Shown: piece after piece, positions 18,516 through 27,618 of the stretch
Layout: each line of letters begins with the position of its first letter
Numbering within the stretch: position 1 is the stretch's first letter
DNA from: Hippea sp. KM1
Lineage (GTDB): Bacteria; Campylobacterota_A; Desulfurellia; Desulfurellales; Hippeaceae
Direction: 5' to 3'
DNA: 64,000 nt
Assembly (NCBI RefSeq): GCF_000526195.1
Contig: NZ_JAFP01000001.1
Span: forward strand, 532,001 to 596,000
Notes under the pieces: model-generated
The model's database searches: none
What the model saw: the letters and a program-made list of their open reading frames with translations, nothing else
Told to the model about the DNA's origin: nothing
Position numbers and translations under genes: made by a program

Positions 18516-18899
18516 ATGACACAGAAGTTGCAGGTATGGAAGTGCGATATTTGCGGTAATATCGTTGAGGTGATTCATGAGGGTGCGGATGCATTGGTAT
18601 GTTGCGGTCAACCCATGAAGCTTTTAGAGGAACAGACAGCAGATTCATCCACAGAGAAGCATGTGCCCTTCATAGCAAGAGAGGGTAATGCCTATGTGGT
18701 TAAGGTGGGTGAGAATCAGGCACATCCAATGGAGGAGAAGCACTATATAGAGTGGATTGAGCTCATTGTTGACGGTGTTGTTTACAGGAAATTCTTAAGT
18801 CCTGGTGATGCACCCGAGGCAAGGTTTGAGGTGCCTGAAGGGAAAGAGGTTTCAGCAAGGGAGCTTTGCAATATCCACGGCCTGTGGGCAAAAAAGTAA
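18516..18899 (+). CDS. dfx: Desulfoferrodoxin (superoxide reductase)
   Basis: A 127-residue two-domain protein. The N-terminal desulforedoxin site has C10, C13, C29 and C30. The C-terminal catalytic iron site uses H49, H70, H76, C118 and H121 ([24 protein letters not shown]). It reduces superoxide to peroxide without making O2, drawing electrons from rubredoxin. AGGAGGTG precedes the ATG. It is the last gene of the operon, followed at once by a strong bidirectional terminator. Confidence 0.97.
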   Translation: MTQKLQVWKCDICGNIVEVIHEGADALVCCGQPMKLLEEQTADSSTEKHVPFIAREGNAYVVKVGENQAHPMEEKHYIEWIELIVDGVVYRKFLSPGDAPEARFEVPEGKEVSARELCNIHGLWAKK

Positions 18900-18906
18900 A
18901 TCAAAC

Positions 18907-18940
18907 AAAAAAGGGGAGCCTCTGAAGACTCCCCTTTTTT
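18907..18940. terminator. Bidirectional intrinsic terminator
   Basis: AAAAAAGGGGAG pairs with CTCCCCTTTTTT around a 10-base loop, giving a perfect 12-base stem with A and T runs on the two sides. It serves desulfoferrodoxin on the plus strand and the converging rod-like flagellar gene on the minus strand. Confidence 0.9.
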
Positions 18941-18966
18941 AAAAAAATCCCAAAGCCAACAAGCTG

Positions 18967-19278
18967 TTAGGCTTTGATGTCGATTAGACTCCCTATCATT
19001 TCGTTTTGCGCCCTTAACACATTGACATTGGCCTTGTTTTGGGCCTGGTTGTTTATCTGGTTAACCGTCTGGTCAACGAGGCTTACATTGTTGCCGTTTC
19101 TATTGGGGGCTGCTTTGGATAGGGTGGTTTTGGCCTCAACCCCACCGCCTCCTGCTTCCTCATTTATGACATTGATCTGTTTGTAGTTCTTGGTGTTTAT
19201 ATTGGCCACATTGTTAGCCGTTACATCCTGTCTGTAAAAGGCATTTTTAATACCGCTTACAGATGTGTTTATATTCAT
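18967..19278 (-). CDS. Small flagellar rod/hook-family protein
   Basis: A 103-residue protein with the N-terminal Flg_bb_rod signature (INTSVSGIKNAFYRQDVTAN, then NVANINTKNYK) and the C-terminal coil found in axial flagellar proteins (NVLRAQNEMIGSLIDIKA). There is almost nothing between the two, making it much shorter than FlgC or FlgF. It is isolated from other flagellar structural genes, the nearest being the chemotaxis genes 17 kb away. GGGGGAGCTT precedes the ATG. Role probably in the rod or hook; which component is unclear. Confidence 0.8.
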   Translation of the reverse strand: MNINTSVSGIKNAFYRQDVTANNVANINTKNYKQINVINEEAGGGGVEAKTTLSKAAPNRNGNNVSLVDQTVNQINNQAQNKANVNVLRAQNEMIGSLIDIKA

Positions 19279-19346
19279 AAGCTCCCCCTTTCTCTTTTCT
19301 TTACATTAAACTTAACACTTTTTTGCAGAAATTCAATGGGGGCTCT

Positions 19347-20150
19347 CTATTTTTTTAGGTTTTCTATGATCAACTGTGCGGCCTTTTTGCCTGAGTTGAG
19401 CATTCCTCCAAAAACAGGCCCCATCCTGTGAGAGCCACTAACGGCAACCGCAGCCATACCGGCCACTATTAGACCGGGATAGACCTCCTGGGTTTCCTCT
19501 ATTGTTGACTGCTCACCAACCTCAGCCCACATGGGCTTCTCGCCAACCACAACACCCTGAGGTGTGTTGAGTTTTATACCCCCTTTGCGTGTTAGGATGC
19601 TGGCTATCTCTGCATCGTGCCCTGTTGCATCGACAACATACTTGCTTGTTATAACCAGTGGATCCACCAGAAGATGGGCCATATTGACGGTTGTCCATCC
19701 GACCACAAGACCGTTGACCCTGTATTGACCGTCTATCTTCTTAAAGACAACATCCTCAACCTCTATGGCGTTGAATATCTTTGCACCCGCCTTAACGGCC
19801 TTTGATATGAGTGTTGTTGTGGCCTCTATGGAGTCTGCGGTGTAATAGCCGTCTGTATATTTCTCATAGTTGATGCCAAACTCCTCTAATATCTCCCTTC
19901 CTATATCCTGCACGACTATCTCGTTAAAGAGCATTGCGCCGCCCCACATGCCGCCACCGATGGTTAGCCTTTTGTCGAATATGGCCACCTTTACATTGGC
20001 CTTTGCTAAATAGTATGCACAAACCAATCCAGCTGGTCCGCCGCCGACAATGGCTGCATCGCACTCCAGGTAATCGATCAGCTTGTTCATATACCTTTCG
20101 ACAATGGCTTTTGATATGATTTTCTCATCTAAGTTATTCATCAAACTCAC
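19347..20150 (-). CDS. thi4: Sulfide-dependent thiazole synthase, Thi4 family
   Basis: A 267-residue FAD/NAD-binding Thi4/ThiC4-type enzyme making the thiamine thiazole from NAD, glycine and sulfur. Dinucleotide motif AAIVGGGPAGLVCAYYLA (residues 32-49), GGGMWGGAM, DATGHDAEIASIL and SGSHRMGPVFGGML are visible. The only cysteines are C30 and C44, both in the N-terminal Rossmann area; the loop holding the sacrificial Cys in yeast reads AHLLVDPLV here. It should therefore use free sulfide, as archaeal Thi4 does. It follows the GT39 gene by 3 bases. thiE lies at 45.3 kb. Confidence 0.9.
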   Translation of the reverse strand: MSLMNNLDEKIISKAIVERYMNKLIDYLECDAAIVGGGPAGLVCAYYLAKANVKVAIFDKRLTIGGGMWGGAMLFNEIVVQDIGREILEEFGINYEKYTDGYYTADSIEATTTLISKAVKAGAKIFNAIEVEDVVFKKIDGQYRVNGLVVGWTTVNMAHLLVDPLVITSKYVVDATGHDAEIASILTRKGGIKLNTPQGVVVGEKPMWAEVGEQSTIEETQEVYPGLIVAGMAAVAVSGSHRMGPVFGGMLNSGKKAAQLIIENLKK

Positions 20151-20153
20151 CTC

Positions 20154-21695
20154 CTAATTTTTTCCTACATAGTATATGTGGTCGGGCAGTTCAACCTTTG
20201 TTATGAGCTTCTTTATGAGGTTTTTGTTTCTTGTTATAATTACGCCTTTCCTCTTTCTGTTTATTGGATGCATCTGCATCTTTAAGCCCCTCTCAAGATA
20301 GAAAAACAGCCTCAAATTTCCACCATCAGTCATAACATACTTTGGTCGTTCTTGCAAAACAATTTTTGCCAGATCGCCCCCGATCTTTCTGTAATTGGTA
20401 TAGTATGAGTAAAGATAGCCCTTATAGGTTGCATCGAAGAGGAACTTTAGCGAAACAGAGAGTATTACAAGCCCCAAAAGCAGGCCAAAAGGTTGAGTTA
20501 GCTCCTTTTTTAATATAAATATGCCTGTTGCTGCGGTTATGATACCCAACAAACATCCCAAATAGGACGGGTTTTTGACAAACTCTGCACAGAAGACAAA
20601 GCCGACCAGGAACAGAAACACCTCAAAAATCAAAAACCAGCTTATGATTTTTTTAAAATTAAGCGTCTCTGTGTATTCCAGCTCATAGTAGAGTATACCC
20701 AAAACTATGGCGATCACGGCAAAAAGAACCAGGGCGTATCGGCTTCTGCCATCGGGCAGTATGGCATACACCAAAAAATTGGGTATGAAGGCGGCCAGGA
20801 AGAAGTCGAACAACCTCTTTATTTGCGGCTCGCTTTTTAGGAGTTCCTTAAATCCATCCCTGATGGATCTGTCTATAAAGAGCAATAGGGTTAATGAGAA
20901 TGGCAGGTAATGAATAAAGAAGTTTAAGGGGAAGAATAGAAAGTGTCCAACGGCATCGCCTATCCTTTCTATGCTCAACACCCTGCTGCCCGATGCCTGT
21001 ATGATAAACCCTAAAGCATAGTTGAATCGGTGTATGTCCCCCTTTGATACAAGGGCAAGCCAGCCTGTGAATAGGCCAACAATGAAAAAACCACCCAGGA
21101 TTGTGTTTTCTGATAGTATGAGTTTCTTGTTTTTCCTTATGATGGCAAAACTTAAAAGCGTAAAATAGAAGTAATGCAGAGCAGGCAAGCCTTTGGTGAG
21201 CAGGGCCAATGCAGTAATAACGCTGCCCAAAAATATCCTCTCATAGAATATGCATACCATTGATGCAAACAGTAAAAAGGAGAAGAACATATCCGTCTCT
21301 GCAAGCATACCGTAATGAAAATAGGCTATGTATGACAAACCGAAGGAGAATGCCCCGAACAGTCCTGCCTCAAGCCCCAGTGTGTCCTTAAGCAGAAGCA
21401 GTATCAACAGAAGTATGCCAAACATCGACAAAACGGACACAGCCCTTGCTGAGAACTCATTTTCTCCAAAGAGTTTAAAAAACATCGCTATAACTATATT
21501 GTGCAGAGGGGGTTTTCTAAAGTAATCCCTGCCAAGCACATGGGGTGTTATATAGTCGTGGGTATAGTTCATCTCAAGGGCTATGATGGCTCTTCTTGGC
21601 TCTTCATGTTGAAAATACATCTTGCCCAAATTGAAGAACGCTGCAAATAGGTATATGGAAAAAAGCAGGATAAGGAGCGGTTTAGATACCCTCAT
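20154..21695 (-). CDS. GT39/ArnT-like membrane glycosyltransferase
   Basis: A 513-residue polytopic protein with about 11-12 hydrophobic segments. The N-terminal periplasmic loop HEEPRRAIIALEM followed by GRDYFRKPPLHN matches the DE-x-R and KPPL motifs of lipid-linked-sugar transferases (ArnT, PMT). It moves a sugar from a polyprenyl-phosphate donor onto lipid A, protein or another acceptor in the periplasm; the acceptor cannot be told from sequence. It overlaps the upstream kinase gene by 14 bases and thi4 follows within 3. Confidence 0.82.
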   Translation of the reverse strand: MRVSKPLLILLFSIYLFAAFFNLGKMYFQHEEPRRAIIALEMNYTHDYITPHVLGRDYFRKPPLHNIVIAMFFKLFGENEFSARAVSVLSMFGILLLILLLLKDTLGLEAGLFGAFSFGLSYIAYFHYGMLAETDMFFSFLLFASMVCIFYERIFLGSVITALALLTKGLPALHYFYFTLLSFAIIRKNKKLILSENTILGGFFIVGLFTGWLALVSKGDIHRFNYALGFIIQASGSRVLSIERIGDAVGHFLFFPLNFFIHYLPFSLTLLLFIDRSIRDGFKELLKSEPQIKRLFDFFLAAFIPNFLVYAILPDGRSRYALVLFAVIAIVLGILYYELEYTETLNFKKIISWFLIFEVFLFLVGFVFCAEFVKNPSYLGCLLGIITAATGIFILKKELTQPFGLLLGLVILSVSLKFLFDATYKGYLYSYYTNYRKIGGDLAKIVLQERPKYVMTDGGNLRLFFYLERGLKMQMHPINRKRKGVIITRNKNLIKKLITKVELPDHIYYVGKN

Positions 21696-22182
21696 CTAAG
21701 ATCTCTTTTAGTTTTTCTGCTGCTATTGTGGCGTTTTCGAAGTGGTTTTCGAACACGATGTCTGCGTATCTCTCATACAGGGCTGTCCTTTCCTCATACA
21801 TCTGGTATATTGTTTGATCCTTTGGTTTTGCAAGCCCCCTTAGGCTGTAATCGCCGAGTCTTTTCTTTATCTGATCAAAGTCCACCTTTATATAGACAAT
21901 CAGGCTTATGCCTTTTAGGTATTCCATGGCTTTTTTTGAATATACAACGCTACCGCCTGTGGCTATGATGCTGTTTTTCACATTTAGGGAGAGTATCGTT
22001 TCCTCCTCTATCTGCCTCAGCTTCAGGTATCCCTCACCATCCACTATCTGCTGCAGGGTCTTCTTTGTGTTGTTTTGTATGAGTATGTCTGTGTCTGTGA
22101 AATCAAGCCCCATCATTTTGGCCAGGATTACGCCTATGCTGCTTTTGCCCGAGGAGGGCATGCCGATTAAAGAGACATTCAT
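21682..22182 (-). CDS. aroK: Shikimate kinase
   Basis: About 166 residues. It begins NVSLIGMPSSGKSSIG with the Walker A GMPSSGKS, then the shikimate-binding Asp pair in FTDTDILI, an Arg in LKLRQIEEE and the ATGGS block (usually ATGGG). The lid RGLAKPKDQ is short and differs from the common RPLL form. It phosphorylates shikimate in aromatic amino-acid synthesis. The ATG at 22182 is chosen over 22218 because the strand begins here in homologues. The changed Gly and lid leave some doubt about the exact substrate. Confidence 0.78.
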   Translation of the reverse strand: MNVSLIGMPSSGKSSIGVILAKMMGLDFTDTDILIQNNTKKTLQQIVDGEGYLKLRQIEEETILSLNVKNSIIATGGSVVYSKKAMEYLKGISLIVYIKVDFDQIKKRLGDYSLRGLAKPKDQTIYQMYEERTALYERYADIVFENHFENATIAAEKLKEILDEGI

Positions 22183-22261
22183 GCGCCCCATTTTAACCTT
22201 TTTCTTGAAAAATGGCAAAATTCATATAAACTAAAAGGCGGTAATTTTTGGGAGGTGGCTT

Positions 22262-22813
22262 ATGACCTATGAAGAGGCAAAAAAGCTTCTTGAGACATAC
22301 ACAAAGAGCGAAAGCTTGTTGAAGCATGCAGCCTGCGTTGAGGCGGCTATGCGGTGCTATGCTAAAAAGTTTAAAGAAGATGAAGAGAAGTGGGCTATTG
22401 TTGGTCTGTTGCACGATTTTGACTATGAGAAATACCCCGATGAGCATCCCTACAGGGGCGCTGAGATATTAAAGGAAAAGGGGCTTGATGAGGATATGAT
22501 AGAGGCCATCTTAGGCCATGCGAACTATACGGGCGTTGAGAGAAAGACATTAATGGCAAAGACGCTGTTTGCCGTGGATGAGTTGAGCGGATTCCTCTAT
22601 GCCTATGCCCTGGTAAGACCCACCAGAAATCTAAAGGATGTAAAGCTAAAATCGGTTAAGAAGAAGCTGAAGGATAAGGCGTTTGCCAGGGGTGTAAACA
22701 GGGAGGATATAGAACTTGGGGCAAAAGAGCTCGGTGTTGATTTGGGTGAGCACATACTCTTTGTGGCTGAGTGTTTGCAGAATAACGCAAAAGCAATAGG
22801 ACTTGAGGAATAG
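22262..22813 (+). CDS. HD-domain phosphohydrolase
   Basis: A 183-residue cytoplasmic protein with an HD domain: His in LLKHAACVEAAM, the central HD pair in GLLHDFDYEKY, a further His in DEHPYRGAEIL and later Asp in AVDELSGFL. These would bind one or two metals for hydrolysis of a nucleotide or phosphate ester. GGGAGGTGGCTT precedes the ATG. It is 15 bases ahead of efp and probably cotranscribed. Its substrate is unknown. Confidence 0.85.
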   Translation: MTYEEAKKLLETYTKSESLLKHAACVEAAMRCYAKKFKEDEEKWAIVGLLHDFDYEKYPDEHPYRGAEILKEKGLDEDMIEAILGHANYTGVERKTLMAKTLFAVDELSGFLYAYALVRPTRNLKDVKLKSVKKKLKDKAFARGVNREDIELGAKELGVDLGEHILFVAECLQNNAKAIGLEE

Positions 22814-22828
22814 AAAGGAGAGAAAGCC

Positions 22829-23401
22829 ATGGCCGATATGATTGCAACCAACGAATTTAAAAGGGGCGTTAAGCTCGAGATAGAAGGTGAGCCTTACGAA
22901 ATTGTCGATTATGAGCATGTAAAACCCGGCAAGGGCCAGGCCTTCGTCAGGGTAAAGTTGAAGAACCTAAAGACCGGTAATGTGGTTGAAAAGACCTATA
23001 AATCCGGCACCAAGCTTCAGAGGGCCGAGGTGGAAGAGCGGATGATGCAGTATCTATACAAGGACAACGACGGCTATCAGTTCATGGATTTGAATACCTA
23101 TGATCAATACTCCATTCCAGAGGATGTTATGGGCGATGCGGCCAAGTTTATCCAGGAGAATAAAGAGGTTACGGTAATGCTCTATAACGGCGTGCCCATA
23201 GGTGTGTCGCTGCCCAACTTCGTTGAGCTTAAGATAGTTGAGACAGAGCCCGGTTTTAAGGGTGATACGGCAGCAACAGGCACAAAGCCTGCAACCTTGG
23301 AAACCGGTGCCGTTGTTCAGGTGCCGTTTTTCTTAAAAGAAGGCGATATTATAAAGATAGACACACGAACGGGCGAGTATGTAGAGCGCGTCAACAAATA
23401 A
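22829..23401 (+). CDS. efp: Elongation factor P
   Basis: A 190-residue translation factor with KOW-like, OB and C-terminal domains. The tip loop reads VKPGKGQAF, so the residue that enters the peptidyl-transferase centre is Lys (K35), the kind modified by lysylation or aminopentanolylation rather than the Arg type. The C-terminal GDIIKIDTRTGEYVER block is conserved. It relieves stalling at polyproline. Start codon has an AAAGGAGAG ribosome site. Confidence 0.96.
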   Translation: MADMIATNEFKRGVKLEIEGEPYEIVDYEHVKPGKGQAFVRVKLKNLKTGNVVEKTYKSGTKLQRAEVEERMMQYLYKDNDGYQFMDLNTYDQYSIPEDVMGDAAKFIQENKEVTVMLYNGVPIGVSLPNFVELKIVETEPGFKGDTAATGTKPATLETGAVVQVPFFLKEGDIIKIDTRTGEYVERVNK

Positions 23402-24528
23402 TGAGGGCTTTAGTCAATCCCTTTGCTTTGCTGTTTTCCATTGCGCTTGCCCATTTTGTCAACGATTGGTATTCGCTTCTAATTGCGCCGGCCATTCCTT
23501 TAATTAAAAACTCATACGGCATAAATTACCTGCAATCGGGCATGCTGCTGAGTGTGCCCTATTTTTTATCTGCTGTTTTGCAGGCTCCGATTGCCCATTT
23601 CTCTGAGAATCATGCAAAAAGGAGAATGGTTCTTATAGGCGGCTTTTTGATTCTTTCTTTGTCGTATCTTCTGTTCTATCTGTCCAACTCCTATTATTCG
23701 GCGCTTTTTGCCACGATCCTGATAGGCGTTGGGCTTGGAACATACCATCCCCAGGGGATGGGGATTCTAAGCAGCGTTTTTAAGGAGAAGAAGGGTATGG
23801 CCATTGGCCTGAACGGTGTTGGCGGGGCTTTGGGCTATTTCTTTGCCCCCATCTCCATGGGTTATCTGTTATCCCTATACGGCACAAAGGCCTTCTTGAT
23901 TGTGGCCATACCGGGTTTTGTTATAGCCTTTATACTCTTTGTCTTTGTCAGGATAGAGGAGCAGCCCATAAAGACATCGTTCAAAAGCACCATAACAAAA
24001 GACCTGCTTATGCTCGGCCTTGTTGCAATCGTTATACCGTTTTTCTCAAGGGGTATATCCTCCTTTCTGCCTGCCTATTTTTACGCCAACGGTTCAAATA
24101 TATTGGATGCCAACCTGAAGGCCTCTGTTATGTTGCTTGCAGGTCTTGTGGCTCAGCCGTTGGGCGGTGCAATATCGGATAAGATAGGGAGAAGGCAGAC
24201 CATCTCCATAAGCTATTTTATGATGGGTGTCTTTCTGGCCTTGTTTATATCAAAGCCCAGCCTGATTTTCCTCTTCTTTATGGGCTTTTTTATGTCGCTT
24301 TCCATTCCTGTAAGACACGCCTTTGCTGCCGAGGTTGGCGGTAAGAAGGTTAATTCGAATATTGCTGTTGTTTTCGGGATGGTGATGATAGGCTCATCCA
24401 TTGCACCCAGCGTGGTCGGGGCATTGGCGGATCATTTCGGTTTCAGGGTTGCCTTTGGCTTCAATGTGGCGATTGCAATAGCAGGAAGCCTGCTTGTATG
24501 GGCAATTAAGCCGCACAAGCAGGCCTGA
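23401..24528 (+). CDS. MFS transporter, fosmidomycin-resistance-like
   Basis: A 375-residue protein with 11-12 hydrophobic helices. FVNDWYSLLIAPAIP in helix 1, GVGLGTYHPQG, NGVGGALGYFFAP and the loop SDKIGRRQT are MFS motifs resembling the Fsr (fosmidomycin resistance) subfamily. The start codon shares a base with the efp stop. Likely a proton-driven efflux pump; natural substrate not deducible. Its stop is 5 bases from that of the convergent amt gene, with no terminator hairpin. Confidence 0.85.
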   Translation: MRALVNPFALLFSIALAHFVNDWYSLLIAPAIPLIKNSYGINYLQSGMLLSVPYFLSAVLQAPIAHFSENHAKRRMVLIGGFLILSLSYLLFYLSNSYYSALFATILIGVGLGTYHPQGMGILSSVFKEKKGMAIGLNGVGGALGYFFAPISMGYLLSLYGTKAFLIVAIPGFVIAFILFVFVRIEEQPIKTSFKSTITKDLLMLGLVAIVIPFFSRGISSFLPAYFYANGSNILDANLKASVMLLAGLVAQPLGGAISDKIGRRQTISISYFMMGVFLALFISKPSLIFLFFMGFFMSLSIPVRHAFAAEVGGKKVNSNIAVVFGMVMIGSSIAPSVVGALADHFGFRVAFGFNVAIAIAGSLLVWAIKPHKQA

Positions 24529-24533
24529 TTCCT

Positions 24534-25829
24534 TTAAAGTTCAAATCCCTTCTCTGTGTGTATGGCTATATCCAGACCCCTGATCTCATCCTCCTCATCG
24601 ACCCTTAGGCCACCGGTTAGGATAGATGTTATCTTTACAGAGATAAATGTGCCTGCTGCCACAAAGGCTATTGTTGCTATAACGCCTATAAGCTGCACGA
24701 TGATCTGATGGCTTCCACCGTAAATCAAGCCCCTTGCAAAATTAACCTTCGGGTCGGCAAACAACCCTATGGCTATCATGCCCCAGATGCCGTTTAGTCC
24801 ATGGACACCAAAGACATCCAATGAATCATCATAACCCAGTCTGTATTTTAGATAGCCCGTTGCAACCCAGCTGATTAGGCCTGCTATAAATCCTATCACG
24901 ATGGCGCCTGCATTGTTGACAAAGCCGGCTGCGGGTGTGATAGCCACTAATCCTGCAACGGCTCCTGAGACAAAACCCAGGATCGTTGGGTGTTTATGTA
25001 CAGACCAGTCCATTATCATCCATGCTATTGCGCCCATTGCCCCTGCCGTGTTTGTTGTTAGGAATGCGTTGGATGCCAGTGCGCCTGAAGAGATGGCGCT
25101 TCCTGCGTTAAATCCAAACCACCCAAACCACAACATAGCCGCACCGAATGCCGTAAGGGCTATGGATGAGGGCGGCATGGCTATTTTTTTAAAACCCCTC
25201 CTTGTGCCTATCATGAGGGCAAACACCAATCCGGCAATACCAGAACAGGTTTCAACCACAAGACCGCCGGCAAAGTCGGCTATACCCATTTTGGCAAGCC
25301 AGCCACCGCCCCAGACCCAGTGGGCAAGGGGTGTGTATACAATGGTTGACCAGATTATGCTGAATACCACCCAGGAGCTGAATTTGACCCTCTCAACAAT
25401 AGAGCCGCTTATGAGTGCTGTGGTAATGGCCGCAAATGTCAGCTGAAAGGCGGCAAATGCAAACACAGAGACATGTGTCGGCTTAAAAACCGTGTTTATG
25501 TCTGTATTTAGAAGGAAATACTTAAGGTTGCCGATTATGCCGTTTATATCTGCTCCAAAGGCCAAACTGAACTGAAATATGACCCATAAAACACTAACTA
25601 TTCCATAGCTTACAAACGACATGCCCATGGTGTTTAGTATGTTTTTGCTTCGTGCCATGCCGCCATAGAACAGCGCAAGACCGGCCGGGGTCATCATCAT
25701 TACCAGCGCTGCAGATATCAAAACCCATGCCGTATCGCCTGAGTCGATGTGCGGTGTGGCCGCTTTTGCTATAGACGGTATGGCAAGCAGAAGTAAACCC
25801 AATAGCGTTGTCCTTTTGAACAATCCCAT
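24534..25829 (-). CDS. amt: Ammonium transporter AmtB
   Basis: A membrane channel of about 431 residues with a cleavable signal (LLGLLLLAIPSIAKAA) and 11 helices. The conserved pore His pair is seen in PLAHWVWGG and in DVFGVHGLNGIWG; AGLALFYGGMARSKN and the Phe gate area are typical. The start at 25829 was chosen because AAGGAGGTTGAT sits directly ahead, which also shortens the overlap with glnK. The upstream glnK product blocks Amt when nitrogen is ample. Confidence 0.95.
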   Translation of the reverse strand: MGLFKRTTLLGLLLLAIPSIAKAATPHIDSGDTAWVLISAALVMMMTPAGLALFYGGMARSKNILNTMGMSFVSYGIVSVLWVIFQFSLAFGADINGIIGNLKYFLLNTDINTVFKPTHVSVFAFAAFQLTFAAITTALISGSIVERVKFSSWVVFSIIWSTIVYTPLAHWVWGGGWLAKMGIADFAGGLVVETCSGIAGLVFALMIGTRRGFKKIAMPPSSIALTAFGAAMLWFGWFGFNAGSAISSGALASNAFLTTNTAGAMGAIAWMIMDWSVHKHPTILGFVSGAVAGLVAITPAAGFVNNAGAIVIGFIAGLISWVATGYLKYRLGYDDSLDVFGVHGLNGIWGMIAIGLFADPKVNFARGLIYGGSHQIIVQLIGVIATIAFVAAGTFISVKITSILTGGLRVDEEDEIRGLDIAIHTEKGFEL

Positions 25830-25839
25830 ATCAACCTCC

Positions 25840-26280
<441 letters not shown>

Positions 26281-26333
26281 TTATTAACAAAAATGTCAGT
26301 TAGGATACAAAATTGTCTCATATCATTTAAGTC

Positions 26334-26362
26334 TTGACAAAACAGGCAATCATGTGGATACT
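26334..26362 (+). promoter_or_regulatory. Promoter for hisS-aspS
   Basis: A perfect -35 TTGACA (26334-26339) with a 17-base spacer to GATACT (26357-26362), placing the start of transcription close to the hisS ATG at 26386. Confidence 0.55.
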
Positions 26363-26385
26363 CGTTGTGTTTTGGAGGTAGGCAG

Positions 26386-27618
26386 ATGGAGGTCTTAAGG
26401 GGCTTTAAGGATATTTTACCACAGGATATAAAGAAATGGCAAAGGCTTGAAAGGATTGCAAGACAGACGCTTGAATCGTTTGGGTATAAGGAGATCCGAA
26501 CGCCCATACTGGAAAAGACCGCCCTGTTTGCCCGTGGCGTAGGCGAGGCGACGGATATAGTTGAGAAAGAGATGTATACCTTTTTGGATAAGGGCGGTGA
26601 GTCGGTTACACTTAGGCCCGAGGGCACAGCCGGCACGGTAAGGGCGTTTATCGACAACCACTTAGAGAACTATCCGTTTAAGAAGTATTACTATATCGGG
26701 CCTATGTTTAGATATGAGAGGCCTCAGAAGGGCAGGCTGAGGCAGTTTCATCAGATAGGCATAGAGGTATTTGGTATAGACAACCCGGCTGTGGATGCTG
26801 AGGTGGTCTTGGTTGATAAGATTATGCTTGATAGGCTCAATATAAGCGATTTGAGGATAGAGATAAACAACATAGGCTGCCCGGAATGCAGGCCTGAATA
26901 CTCAAGAAGGCTTAAGGAGTATTTTCAATCGCATAGGGATAGCTTGTGCGATGATTGCAAAAGGAGGCTTCAGAGGAACCCTTTGAGGATTCTTGATTGC
27001 AAGAACAAGACCTGCTCACAAATTGCCAATGATGCGCCAAAGATTACGGATTTTGTGTGCGACAGCTGCAAGGATCACTATAATAAGGTTAAGGACAATC
27101 TTTCAGCGTTGGGCATAGAGTTTGAGGAAAACCCACGCTTGGTAAGGGGGCTTGATTACTATACCAAATTTGTCTTTGAGATAATCACAGACAGGCTTGG
27201 AGCCCAGGGGACGGTTTCTGCCGGTGGAAGATATGACAACCTCGTTGAGCAGTTGGGTGGAAAACCCACAAGCGGTATAGGCTTTGCCTCGGGTTGCGAG
27301 AGGCTTATAAGCTTGATGGATGAGGAAGAGGCACAAAGCATCGATTACTATATAGCCAGCCTGGATGAGGATATCTATGCCATGGACATAGCAAGGGGGC
27401 TCTCTTTGACCGGCAGGGGTGTGTATGTGGAATATGAGAAAAGAAGCTTAAAGTCGATGTTAAAGAAGGCCGACAAGATGAATGCCCGCTTTGTTGTTAT
27501 AGTTGGAGAGAATGAGAAGAATAAGGGCGTCGTTGTTGTCAGGGATATGGCCGATTCGACACAAGAGGAGAAACAGGTAAATAAATTTATAGAGGATGAG
27601 GTGGCAAGATGGCGATAG
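26386..27618 (+). CDS. hisS: Histidyl-tRNA synthetase
   Basis: About 410 residues, a class II synthetase. Motif 1 begins GFKDILPQD; motif 2 contains [19 protein letters not shown]; the histidine-binding LVRGLDYYT and motif 3 [11 protein letters not shown] follow, then the HGTP anticodon-binding domain. A Cys-rich stretch (CPEC, CDDC, C-x4-C-like pairs at about 165-230) forms an insertion seen in several bacterial HisRS. The ATG at 26386 has GGAGGT upstream, better than 26365. It overlaps aspS by 10 bases. Confidence 0.95.
   Translation: MEVLRGFKDILPQDIKKWQRLERIARQTLESFGYKEIRTPILEKTALFARGVGEATDIVEKEMYTFLDKGGESVTLRPEGTAGTVRAFIDNHLENYPFKKYYYIGPMFRYERPQKGRLRQFHQIGIEVFGIDNPAVDAEVVLVDKIMLDRLNISDLRIEINNIGCPECRPEYSRRLKEYFQSHRDSLCDDCKRRLQRNPLRILDCKNKTCSQIANDAPKITDFVCDSCKDHYNKVKDNLSALGIEFEENPRLVRGLDYYTKFVFEIITDRLGAQGTVSAGGRYDNLVEQLGGKPTSGIGFASGCERLISLMDEEEAQSIDYYIASLDEDIYAMDIARGLSLTGRGVYVEYEKRSLKSMLKKADKMNARFVVIVGENEKNKGVVVVRDMADSTQEEKQVNKFIEDEVARWR

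Noticed and set aside
20150-20160. TPP riboswitch expected before thi4
   Set aside because: thi4 starts 3 bases after the GT39 gene, leaving no room; none seen near thiE either, which overlaps gmhB.
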